A stretch of 64,000 nt of DNA from positions 1 to 64,000 of the forward strand of contig DATMDR010000049.1 of assembly GCA_035557635.1 (NCBI GenBank). The letters are read 5' to 3'. Below are positions 1 to 7,854 of the stretch, piece after piece; position 1 is the stretch's first letter, and every line of letters starts with the position of its first letter. The notes under the pieces are model-generated. The model saw only the letters and a program-made list of their open reading frames with translations, ran no database searches and had not been told where the DNA came from. Both the position numbers and the translations under genes were made by a program. This DNA is from VRUE01 sp035557635. GTDB lineage: Bacteria; Actinomycetota; Thermoleophilia; Solirubrobacterales; 70-9.

Positions 1-1
1 C

Positions 2-3000
2 GAGCTGATCGACGAGGTGCTGACGATCGCGGGCAGGCGCCTTGCCCCCAGCGTGCAGCTGGTCGCCGATCCCGCGCTCGAGCGCACAGCCACAGAACGT
101 CAGACCGACGGTCGTATGGTTCTGATCGGCGGCCCCGGGCAGGGAAAGACGACAGCGGGACAGTTCATCTGCCAGCTGTTTCGCACGACTCTGTTGAGAT
201 CACGCGATCCAAGCTCCATCACCCCGGAGGCTCGAACGACGATGGAGGCGATGGCATCGCAGTGCGAGGAGGACGGCATACCCCTGCCCACGGTGCACAG
301 GTTCCCGATCCGCGTGCCGCTGACGGAGCTGTCCGAATGCCTCGCGTCCGAGGAGAGGCCGAACTCGCTCCTCGGCTTCATGGTCGAGCGGATTTGCGAC
401 CGCGTGGATCGCAAGCTGCCGGCCGACGCCTTCAAGAAATGGCTCGCGCATTACCCGTGGCTTCTCGTGCTCGACGGCCTCGACGAGGTGCCCGCTTCGA
501 GCAACCGCGCCGATGTCCTGGCGGCGATCAGGGACTTCTGGGTCGATGTGACGCAGCGGGACACCGATGTTCTCGTCCTGGCCACCACGCGGCCGCAGGG
601 CTACAGCGAAGACTTCTCGCCGGATACCTACCGCCACATGACCCTGGCTCCTCTCTCCGCAAAACGGGGGCTCCACTACGGTCGCCGACTTGCGCACGCG
701 CGCCACGGCGGGGACCATGCGCGCCGCGACAAGATCGTCGCGCGACTGGAGCGAGCGGCAGCGAACCCTGCCACAGCCAAGCTGATGACCAGCCCCCTGC
801 AGGTGACGATCATGGCGACCCTGGTCAACCGCGGCGGGCAGCCGCCCCAGGAGCGATGGAAGCTCTTCTCCGAGTACTACGGCGTCATCTACCAGCGAGA
901 GGTCGAGCGCGAAATTCCCGCCGCCGACGTCCTCCGCGACCACCAACCAGACATCGACGCGATCCACCGCCGGCTGGCGATGATCCTGCAAGTGGAGGCC
1001 GAGCACACCCGGCACGCCGAAGCGCGGATGTCGAGCGAGCGCTTCGCGACGATCGTTCGCCAGCGCTTGGGGGAGGAGGGTTACGAGGGAGACGCCCTGT
1101 GCGCGCTCGAGGAGCAGATCATCAGCGCCGCGGCTGACCGCCTCGTATTCATCGTCGGCCTCGAGGTCGACCGGGTGGGCTTCGAGATCCGTTCGCTGCA
1201 GGAGTTCATGGCGGCGGAGGCGCTCATGGACGGCGAAGAAAAATGCATCACCGACCGATTGCGATCGATTGCCGGGGTCACCAGCTGGCGCAACGTCTTT
1301 CTCTTCGCCGCGGGCAAGTGCTTCGTCCGCCGCCAGCACCTCCGCGACACCATCTACACCATCTGCGGCGAACTCAACGATTCGGTTTGCGATCCGCTGG
1401 CCCCAGTCGCCCTGCCCGGCTCAGTCCTGGCGACCGACATGCTCAAGGATGGGTTCACTCGCAACCAGCCGACCCACTCGAGGCTGCTGGCCAAGGAAGC
1501 GCTGAGGCTCCTGGAGAACCACGAAGCCGAAGACGAGCTGTGCGACGCGTACTACCCAACGCTGGAGAAGACCTACCGGGAGGCGCTCGAGAAAGGCTTG
1601 CTGGCAGGCTCGAAATCACGCAAGAGATGTGTTGCAACCCTCCTCGAGGCGAGCAAACAGGGCATCGAGTGGGCGGAGGAAGTCCTCGACGCCCATATCA
1701 CCCCCGACGGCCCTGGACTGATCGAGATCCTCGAGACAGGAGTCGACGGCATGACGCCCTGGGCCCTGGGCCGCCTCGACGCGCACATCGAGAACCTGAC
1801 CTTCTCACAGATCCTCGATCACCGCGGGACGCTGCGTGGCGCCGGCAGAAAGGGTCCAGTGTTCACTGTCATCCAGAGACTGACGGCATCGCGACGGGGA
1901 CCCTCTTTCACCATCGACGCACAACTCAACGATCCCGAAGTCGAGTTCTCAGTTGGCTCATTGGCGCCTTTCGAGCAGCCCTGGCGCGGCTCGGGGCCGG
2001 GAACCCCACACGGGGAGCGCGTAATCGAGCGCTGGCCGGCGATGGCGGCATTGGTGGCCTTCTCCGCAAACCCACGTGCCTTCCAGCTTGCCGAGCAGTT
2101 GAGAAGGATCGCCGAGGAGGTTCCCCCCTCCGAATGGGAATCGATCGAAGCCCTGGCGCCCTGGCCGCTTGCAGCCGCGCTGGCGGACGCAGACGAAGAT
2201 CGAGCGCGCCTGCTGAAGCTGGCGGCTCTGGCGGAGGATGGAGCGCTGGGCGACGCCAGCTCCTGGATGGATGCGGAAACTCGTTGGTCGAACAAGGGAA
2301 TCGGCTCCACGGACATCGACCATGTGCCGCTGCACGGCGCATCGATCGACCATGCGATCGACGTCCGCGGCTTCCCGTTCAAGGTCGCGCTCTGGTCGAG
2401 CCCACTGGGCGGGGGGTCCCCCACGGTCGACTCGCTGTTCGAGTGGCTCGAGCGAATCAAAAATCCTGCCGGCCGACGCGTCGTGATCCGATGGATCGCC
2501 TCGATAACCGAGAACATGCTTCGCGCCAGGACGGAAAAGCGGCCGGCGGCCCAGGAGCTCGCCCTGGCCGTGGATGAGACCCTCGGCGCGACCCTGGGGA
2601 CCTATCCGTTCGAGCTGATCGCGAACCTTGACTGGAGCGGCGGCCATTCACCCGAGAAGGCACATCTCCTCAAGATGATCGGAAGCACGATCGGCCGGCT
2701 CGAGGCCGAGCCAGACGAATACGTAAGTTTCGAAGAGCCGAGCGTGCAAGAGATGCTCGACATCTGGAAGGCCGAGCAGAGCCCTGGCCTCTACCGCATC
2801 CTCGCCGTCGGACTGCCGCACGGCTCCGAACTCTGCGAGACCCTGCTCGCAGAAGCCAGTTCGGAGCTGGTCGCCGGCAACCCGGGCGCAACCGGCGTCC
2901 TGATGCTCAAGGCACAAGGAGAGGCCGGCGTGCAAGAAGCAATGGACAGGCTGGCCGTAGCGGCCAAGGACGGGCCCGGCTGGCTTTTCACTGCGATCGA

Positions 3001-3274
3001 GAGCATCAATGAGGCGCAGGGCGAAGCTCGATTCTCCGACGAGGCCTTCGAAGCGGTGCTAGGGCGAGCTTGGGAGATCGCCGTGGCTGAAATGTATGCC
3101 GTGCGACACCGCGATCTCTTCGAGAGGATCATCGACTTGGCCGAGGAGCTGGTGAATCGGCGGGCGACCCAGCTCAGAGACCGGGAGGTCTGGAAATCGC
3201 TCAAGCTCTTTGAGCTCCCGCCGCCGGAGCGTGCTCGAACGGAACCCGAAGAGGACCCCGGTCTGCAATGGTGA
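2..3274 (+). CDS. NACHT-domain NTPase, STAND/NLR-like (5' end outside window)
   Basis: The reading frame is open to the left edge, so the true start and probably an N-terminal effector domain lie outside the window. Counting from the first in-frame GTG (position 17), residues 38-46 form a Walker A loop (GGPGQGKTT), residues 149-157 a Walker B of the NACHT type (LLVLDGLDE), and LATTRPQGY near 188-196 fits sensor 1. The segment SLQEFMAAEAL (about 394-404) resembles the winged-helix end of NACHT modules. About 650 C-terminal residues follow without a repeat I can recognise; they may be the sensor part. Bacterial NACHT proteins are known antiphage and signalling NTPases, but no partner gene is visible here. 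Codon use looks less GC-extreme than the neighbours, which fits an acquired gene. The NACHT call is firm; the defence role is inferred. Confidence 0.8.
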   Translation, partial: ELIDEVLTIAGRRLAPSVQLVADPALERTATERQTDGRMVLIGGPGQGKTTAGQFICQLFRTTLLRSRDPSSITPEARTTMEAMASQCEEDGIPLPTVHRFPIRVPLTELSECLASEERPNSLLGFMVERICDRVDRKLPADAFKKWLAHYPWLLVLDGLDEVPASSNRADVLAAIRDFWVDVTQRDTDVLVLATTRPQGYSEDFSPDTYRHMTLAPLSAKRGLHYGRRLAHARHGGDHARRDKIVARLERAAANPATAKLMTSPLQVTIMATLVNRGGQPPQERWKLFSEYYGVIYQREVEREIPAADVLRDHQPDIDAIHRRLAMILQVEAEHTRHAEARMSSERFATIVRQRLGEEGYEGDALCALEEQIISAAADRLVFIVGLEVDRVGFEIRSLQEFMAAEALMDGEEKCITDRLRSIAGVTSWRNVFLFAAGKCFVRRQHLRDTIYTICGELNDSVCDPLAPVALPGSVLATDMLKDGFTRNQPTHSRLLAKEALRLLENHEAEDELCDAYYPTLEKTYREALEKGLLAGSKSRKRCVATLLEASKQGIEWAEEVLDAHITPDGPGLIEILETGVDGMTPWALGRLDAHIENLTFSQILDHRGTLRGAGRKGPVFTVIQRLTASRRGPSFTIDAQLNDPEVEFSVGSLAPFEQPWRGSGPGTPHGERVIERWPAMAALVAFSANPRAFQLAEQLRRIAEEVPPSEWESIEALAPWPLAAALADADEDRARLLKLAALAEDGALGDASSWMDAETRWSNKGIGSTDIDHVPLHGASIDHAIDVRGFPFKVALWSSPLGGGSPTVDSLFEWLERIKNPAGRRVVIRWIASITENMLRARTEKRPAAQELALAVDETLGATLGTYPFELIANLDWSGGHSPEKAHLLKMIGSTIGRLEAEPDEYVSFEEPSVQEMLDIWKAEQSPGLYRILAVGLPHGSELCETLLAEASSELVAGNPGATGVLMLKAQGEAGVQEAMDRLAVAAKDGPGWLFTAIESINEAQGEARFSDEAFEAVLGRAWEIAVAEMYAVRHRDLFERIIDLAEELVNRRATQLRDREVWKSLKLFELPPPERARTEPEEDPGLQW

Positions 3275-3759
3275 AGCCGATGAGCGACGACGGCGCAGGG
3301 GAGCCGATCACCGAGGAGGGGATCGCCGCTCTGAGGGAGGAGATCGAGCAGCTCGAGGGACCGGGCCGCGTCAAGATGGCGGCGCGGATCAAGACCGCCC
3401 GCGAGGAAGGCGACCTCAAGGAGAACGCCGAGTACCACATCGCCAAGGAGGACCAGGCGCACCTGGAGACCAAGATCAAGCGGCTGCGCGAGCGACTGCG
3501 CACGGCGGTCGTGGTCGAGATCGACGGCAACGCCGACAGCTTCGCCTTCGGCCGCACCGCCGAGGTACTGGACGAGGCGAAAGGCGAGGTCAACACCTGG
3601 ACGCTGGTCGGCTCGACCGAAGCCGACCTCGCCGCGGGCCGCCTCTCCGCCGAGTCGCCGATCGGCCGCGCCCTGCGCGACGCCGAGGTCGGCAAGCCGA
3701 TCGAGATCGAGACCCCGCGCGGCGCCCGCACCTTCGTGATCCAGAAGCTGGTCGGCTAA
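3268..3759 (+). CDS. greA: Transcription elongation factor GreA
   Basis: GreA binds the RNA polymerase secondary channel and stimulates cleavage of backtracked RNA. The N-terminal coiled-coil hairpin carries the acidic tip motif GDLKENAEYH with the catalytic D/E pair, and the C-terminal FKBP-like domain ends in the usual SPIGRALRDAEVGKPIEIETP-like stretch. The length of about 160 residues is normal. Two ATGs are possible: 3268, which overlaps the end of the NACHT gene by 7 bases, and 3280, which gives the more family-like N-terminus MSDDGAG. The 3' end overlaps the convergent trxB by 4 bases. Confidence 0.95.
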   Translation: MVKPMSDDGAGEPITEEGIAALREEIEQLEGPGRVKMAARIKTAREEGDLKENAEYHIAKEDQAHLETKIKRLRERLRTAVVVEIDGNADSFAFGRTAEVLDEAKGEVNTWTLVGSTEADLAAGRLSAESPIGRALRDAEVGKPIEIETPRGARTFVIQKLVG

Positions 3760-4766
3760 GAGCCCGGAGTCGGGGCGATCTCGGCGGGCTCGCCGCCGGG
3801 CATCCAGTGCGCCTCTGGCGAGGGCGGGGTGTCGCGCAGGTACCACTCGGCGTCGAGGGCGCCCATGCAGCCGGTGCCGGCCGCGGTGATCGCCTGGCGG
3901 TACGTGTGGTCGACGAGGTCGCCGACGGCGAAGACGCCGGCCAGGTTCGTCCTGGTCGAGCCGGGCTGGGTCATCACGTAGCCGTCCTCGTCGGTGTCGA
4001 CCTGACCGGTCACGATCTCCGACTTGGGGAGGTGGCCGATCGCGATGAAGGCGCCCTCGGTTACGACGTCCTCCTGCTCGCCGCTCTCGGCGTTACGCAA
4101 CCGCACGTGGTCGAGCTTGCCGCTCTCGCCGGCGACGAACTCCTCGACGACGAAGGGAGTCTTGAACTCGATGTTGGGCTGCTCCTTGGCGCGGTCGAAC
4201 ATGATGTTCGAGGCGCGGAACTCGTCGCGCCGGTTGACCACGGTCAGGTCGCTGGCGAACTTGGAGATGAAGATCGAGTCCTCCATCGCCGAGTCGCCGC
4301 CGCCGATCACGATCACCTTCTGGCCTTTGAAGAAGGCGCCGTCGCAGACCCCGCAGGTGGAGACACCGCGGCCGCCCAGCTCCATCTCTCCGGGGACGCC
4401 GAGCCGGCGTGGCTCCGCCCCCATCGCCAGGACCACAGCCTTTGCCAGGTGCTCCTCGTCGCCGAGGTAGACCTTCTGGACACCGCCGTCGGAGAGCTCG
4501 ACCCGGTCGACGTCGTCGGTGACGAAGCGGGTGCCGAAGCGCTCCGCCTGGGCACGGAACTGGGTCATCATCTCCGGCCCCATGATCCCCTCGGGATAGC
4601 CGGGATAGTTCTCGACGTCGGTCGTGTTCTGCAGCTGCCCGCCCCACTGGAAGCCCTCGAAGACGAGCGGCTCGAGGTTGGCGCGGGCGGCGTAGAGCGC
4701 CGCGGTGTAGCCGGCGGGGCCGCCGCCGATCACGATCAGGTTCTCGATTCTCTTCTCGTCTGCCAT
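3756..4766 (-). CDS. trxB: Thioredoxin reductase (NADPH)
   Basis: This FAD enzyme transfers electrons from NADPH to thioredoxin in the cytosol. The N-terminal FAD loop is VIGGGPAGYTAA, the redox-active pair is in CGVCDGAFF, a second dinucleotide loop VIGGGDSAMED binds NADPH, and the C-terminal FAD motif is GVFAVGDLVDH. The length, 336 residues, fits the low-molecular-weight family, with a C-terminal tail of about 25 residues. No thioredoxin gene is adjacent. About 70 bases of AT-rich sequence (4767-4836) precede the ATG and probably hold its promoter. Confidence 0.96.
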   Translation of the reverse strand: MADEKRIENLIVIGGGPAGYTAALYAARANLEPLVFEGFQWGGQLQNTTDVENYPGYPEGIMGPEMMTQFRAQAERFGTRFVTDDVDRVELSDGGVQKVYLGDEEHLAKAVVLAMGAEPRRLGVPGEMELGGRGVSTCGVCDGAFFKGQKVIVIGGGDSAMEDSIFISKFASDLTVVNRRDEFRASNIMFDRAKEQPNIEFKTPFVVEEFVAGESGKLDHVRLRNAESGEQEDVVTEGAFIAIGHLPKSEIVTGQVDTDEDGYVMTQPGSTRTNLAGVFAVGDLVDHTYRQAITAAGTGCMGALDAEWYLRDTPPSPEAHWMPGGEPAEIAPTPGS

Positions 4767-4836
4767 CTGTTGCCTAAGTCTTTCGTATCCGGGCCTTGCC
4801 CCAATACTTTACTTTGTATAGTACCGCCTCCGAGCC

Positions 4837-5955
4837 TCAGCCGGAAGCGGGCTCCAGCGCCTCTGGACCCGCCTCTCGCTCGATCGGCAGCCCATCGCTT
4901 TCCCATTCCTGGGCCGTTTGGCGAAGCTGAAGGAAGGCGACGATCCCCAGCGGCAGGGGCATCCAGAAGGCGATCAGCCGGTAGACCAGGATCGCCGGGA
5001 AGACGGTCCCCTCGGGGATGCCGAAGAGAACGAAGGCGCCGATCATCCCGGCATCCACCGCCCCCACCCCCGCCGGCGCCAGCGGGAAGAGGTTGGCGAC
5101 CATGCCGAGGAAGAAGCCCTGGACCACGACCGCCAGCGGCACGTGGACGCCGAAGGCCTTGAAGGAGGCCCAGAGGATGCCGATGTTGGCCGCCCAGAAG
5201 CCGGCGGCGCCGATCACCGCCAGCCCGCCCCGCGACGGGTTGGCGAAGAGCCCGACCGTGAACCTCAGCCCCTCGCCGGCGATCGCCGGCACCTTGGCGA
5301 CGTTGGCGACGATCGCTTTGCTCCGCTCGCTGCGGGCGAACCCTTCGACCCGCTTTCCCAGGTCGGGAGGAATCAGCGCCACCAGCAAGCCGAGAATCAG
5401 CAGCAGGCCCGCGACCCCGGCCGGGATGATCGTCAGCTCGACCGAGTCCTTGCCAGGGACGACCCCGGTTCGCAGCAGTACGCCGCAGACGATCAGCGCC
5501 AGCGGGTAGAAGGCGTACTGGAGCGCGAGGAAGGCGACCATCCGCCGCCCCACGTCGTGCCGGGGCATCCCGGCCTTGCGCAGCGCCCAGTACGTGAGGG
5601 CGATGCCGCCGGCGCCGCCGGCCGAGAAGAGCCGCGTCGCGGCGACCCCGGCCATGTTGATCTCGTAGGTCTCCTTCCAGCTCAGCGGCAGCGCGTCCCC
5701 GCCGACCACGGCCTTGAACAAGGCGATGTAGGTGGCGATCGCGACGACGTTGAAGCAGACCGCGACGGCGATCCAGAGGAGGTCGGCTTCGCTCAGCTTG
5801 CCGAGCGCGTCGCCGAGGCCGACCAGGCGCGGGAAGAGGAAGTAGATCGCGACCAGCAGGATGAGAACGAGCAGGGCGGTCTGGACGACCCGCCGTCGCG
5901 TGAACAGCGGCAGTTCGACGGCGCCGTTGCCGTTCGCCGAGTCCTGCGGAGACAC
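4837..5955 (-). CDS. YbhN/UPF0104-family integral membrane protein (flippase-like fold)
   Basis: A polytopic membrane protein of 372 residues with about eight hydrophobic segments; the first lies near residues 25-45 after a short polar N-terminus. The pattern fits the lysylphosphatidylglycerol-synthase transmembrane (UPF0104/YbhN) family: an early segment followed by SEADLLWIAVAVC, a central LFSAGGAGGIALTYWALRKAG region, and a late GVGAVDAGMIGAFVLFGIP loop. The catalytic domain of full-length MprF is absent. Members are thought to move lipids or lipid-linked sugars across the membrane. It starts 10 bases after the upstream PAP2 gene, so the two lipid-related proteins are probably co-transcribed. 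The substrate is unknown. Confidence 0.8.
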   Translation of the reverse strand: MSPQDSANGNGAVELPLFTRRRVVQTALLVLILLVAIYFLFPRLVGLGDALGKLSEADLLWIAVAVCFNVVAIATYIALFKAVVGGDALPLSWKETYEINMAGVAATRLFSAGGAGGIALTYWALRKAGMPRHDVGRRMVAFLALQYAFYPLALIVCGVLLRTGVVPGKDSVELTIIPAGVAGLLLILGLLVALIPPDLGKRVEGFARSERSKAIVANVAKVPAIAGEGLRFTVGLFANPSRGGLAVIGAAGFWAANIGILWASFKAFGVHVPLAVVVQGFFLGMVANLFPLAPAGVGAVDAGMIGAFVLFGIPEGTVFPAILVYRLIAFWMPLPLGIVAFLQLRQTAQEWESDGLPIEREAGPEALEPASG

Positions 5956-5965
5956 CCAAGGGAAG

Positions 5966-6910
5966 CTACTCGCTCGCGAGGCGCTCCAGACGCCGCAGTC
6001 CCCGGTTCACCTTCAGCACCGCCGGTTCGGCGAGCGGCTCGCCGCGTCGCACGGCCGCAACCAGACCCGCCCCGGCGAGCAAGTCGGTGACGTAGTGCTC
6101 GCCCAGGTAGACGAGCGCGAAGCCCAGCGTCAGCGCGTAGCTCCAGCCGGCCGCCCCCTCCGCGCGCCCCGCTTCGGAGAGCGCGATCGCCGCGATCACC
6201 GAGGTCGCGAAGTGCAGCGAGGGCATCGCCGCCCAGGGGTTGCCCCCGAGCGCCCCGTACATCGCCGGCCACGCCTTCCCCCAGGTCGGTTCGCCGACCT
6301 CGACCATGATCCGCCGCACCTCTTCCCCGGTCAGGCCCTGCTCGGATGCCCACCACGGCGGCGCCGTCGGCACAGCGAAGTAGCCGACGCAACCGAGGTC
6401 GAAGACGGCAGCGAGCTGGCGAGCCGCGCGGGGGAAGCGCTCGGGGTGGCGGAGGAGGATCCAGACGAGGGCGGCATAGGGCTCGAGGAACCAGAGCCAG
6501 TGCACCCAGGTGAGGAAGCGGTCGATGCCGTTGACCCGGCCGAGCCGGGCGAGGGCGCGCTGCAGCCGGGCGTTGGGCAGCCGCCCGAAGCCGATCGCGC
6601 GATCGATCTTGATCGGGTAGCGGCTGCGCAGGCGCAGGCGCAGGCGCTCCGGATCGTCGTAGGGAAGCTCGTGCACCATCGTGAAGGCCCACATCTGCAT
6701 CGCGTAGAGGGCCACGTCGCGCTTGTGGGAGCGCGGACGGAGAACAGCGACCGCCAGCGGCCCGCTCGCGCAGGCGGCGACGGTGACCGGAGCAGGAATG
6801 CGCAGGCGGCGCCTCAGCAGCGGCACGGCCACAGCGGCGGCCAGCGCGCCCGCCGCTCCGGCGCGCACAACCGTGCGAAGCGCCGGAGATGGCCGCGAGC
6901 GCCTCCTCAT
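5966..6910 (-). CDS. PAP2-superfamily membrane phosphatase / inositolphosphotransferase-like
   Basis: A membrane protein of 314 residues. The C-terminal half has the PAP2 signature: a serine-histidine motif in AAMPSLHFATSVIAA and a final histidine-aspartate pair in GEHYVTDLLAGAGLV. The preceding WASEQGLTGEEVRRIMVEVG region resembles Aur1/Ipt1-type PAP2 proteins. It probably hydrolyses or transfers a lipid phosphate at the outer membrane face. The ATG at 6910 (MRRRSRPSP) was chosen because the open frame upstream runs through a large intergenic inverted repeat and shows no protein-like composition. It is co-oriented with the YbhN-like gene 10 bases downstream. Confidence 0.8.
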   Translation of the reverse strand: MRRRSRPSPALRTVVRAGAAGALAAAVAVPLLRRRLRIPAPVTVAACASGPLAVAVLRPRSHKRDVALYAMQMWAFTMVHELPYDDPERLRLRLRSRYPIKIDRAIGFGRLPNARLQRALARLGRVNGIDRFLTWVHWLWFLEPYAALVWILLRHPERFPRAARQLAAVFDLGCVGYFAVPTAPPWWASEQGLTGEEVRRIMVEVGEPTWGKAWPAMYGALGGNPWAAMPSLHFATSVIAAIALSEAGRAEGAAGWSYALTLGFALVYLGEHYVTDLLAGAGLVAAVRRGEPLAEPAVLKVNRGLRRLERLASE

Positions 6911-6966
6911 CAAGTCGGCGAGTATAGGTCGGCAATGCGCAGCCGGGCGCGGCGGCTCGCCGCCTT

Positions 6967-7130
6967 GGATGGCCGACACCACGGCTACGCGCACCTGGAT
7001 GACGCGCGTGGCACTGCGCATACCTGCGTCCTCAGTCGGCCAAATAGCTCTGCTATTCGGCCTCCCTGCGTCCTTGGTCTGCTTGGCCACGCCCGCCCCC
7101 AGTCACACGCGGCCGTGGTGTCGGCCATCC
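6967..7130. repeat. Long nested inverted repeat between divergent genes, containing a copy of the intergenic structured repeat
   Basis: A perfect 19-base inverted repeat (6967-6985 and 7112-7130, GGATGGCCGACACCACGGC) encloses 126 bases. Inside, GGCCAAATAGC (7038-7048) pairs with GCTATTCGGCC (7052-7062), with one mismatch and a three-base loop. On the minus strand this hairpin is flanked by AGGACGCAGGGAG (7062-7074) and GACTGAGGAC (7028-7037), the same flanks as in the repeats at 15321 and 28157. The region separates the divergent PAP2 and oxidase-like genes. It may be a mobile-type palindromic repeat or a regulatory structure. Confidence 0.75.
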
Positions 7131-7152
7131 CCGTGATTAGAATGGCCGCGCT

Positions 7153-7854
7153 TTGGAGCCTCACTCCCCTGGCACCGACCAGATCCAGACCCTGTTCGGC
7201 ATCGGCTTCGTCGCTTTCGCGATCGTTGCCGTCGTCGTCAATGGTGCGCTGATCTACACCCTGCGCCGCCGCCGCACCGGTCGCGGCGCCCAGCCTGCCG
7301 ATACCGAGCCCCGAACTGGGCGTCCCCAGCTCCGGGTCGGCGCCGCGCTCGGTGTATTCGCGGCGGCGATCCTCGTGCTCAGCCTGGTCTTCACCGAGAA
7401 GGCGCGCGAGGCTCCCGCGACCGGGCCGGCCGGCCTCCAGGCCAAAGGCTCGGCGCCGCTGACGATCATCGCGACTGGCCAGCAGTGGCTGTGGCGCTAC
7501 GAGTACCCCAACGGAGCCTTCTCCTATTACAAGCTGGTCGTGCCGGTTGACACCGAGGTCGAGCTCGAGCTCGGCTCCACCGACGTGATCCACACCTGGA
7601 ACGTGCCCAGCCTGGCCGGCAAGCGTGACGCCGTGCCGGGGAAGGTCCACGAGGTCTCCTTCCGGGCCGACGAGGAGGGCAGCTACACGGGCCGGGCCGC
7701 GACCCTCTCCGGCGCCGCCTACGCGGCGATGGGCACCGAAGTCGAAGCCGTCTCGCCCGAGGAGTACGAGAGCTACGTGAAACAGCTCGACGCCGACATC
7801 CAGGCCGCCCAGGACGAGGTCGTCAGCCAGATCGAAAGCGGGGAGACGCCATGA
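7153..7854 (+). CDS. Cytochrome c oxidase subunit II-like protein lacking the CuA site
   Basis: A 233-residue protein with two N-terminal membrane segments (about 14-36 and 62-80) followed by a cupredoxin-like domain. The fold markers are clear: TGQQWLWRYEYPNG, then DVIHTWNVPSLAGKRDAVPG with the first CuA histidine (H147) kept. The CuA loop, however, reads GSYTGRAATLSGAAYAAM. Aligned without gaps to the canonical subunit II of this window, both cysteines become A182 and S186, the glutamate becomes T184 and the second histidine becomes Y190; only M193 remains. A CuA centre is therefore unlikely. The start must lie after an in-frame stop at 7138, and the TTG at 7153 is the only good choice. It overlaps the next gene by ATGA. 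Confidence 0.85.
   Translation: MEPHSPGTDQIQTLFGIGFVAFAIVAVVVNGALIYTLRRRRTGRGAQPADTEPRTGRPQLRVGAALGVFAAAILVLSLVFTEKAREAPATGPAGLQAKGSAPLTIIATGQQWLWRYEYPNGAFSYYKLVVPVDTEVELELGSTDVIHTWNVPSLAGKRDAVPGKVHEVSFRADEEGSYTGRAATLSGAAYAAMGTEVEAVSPEEYESYVKQLDADIQAAQDEVVSQIESGETP

Noticed and set aside
200..1339. A 379-codon minus-strand frame inside the NACHT gene
   Set aside because: The plus-strand frame has clear Walker motifs; the antisense product has none.
3210..5162. A 650-codon plus-strand frame across greA and trxB
   Set aside because: It runs out of frame through greA and antisense to trxB, both certain genes, and ends in proline/arginine repeats.
6911..7090. N-terminal extension of the PAP2 protein up to 7090
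   Set aside because: It would translate the inverted repeat and lacks a hydrophobic or domain-like pattern; the ATG at 6910 is sufficient.
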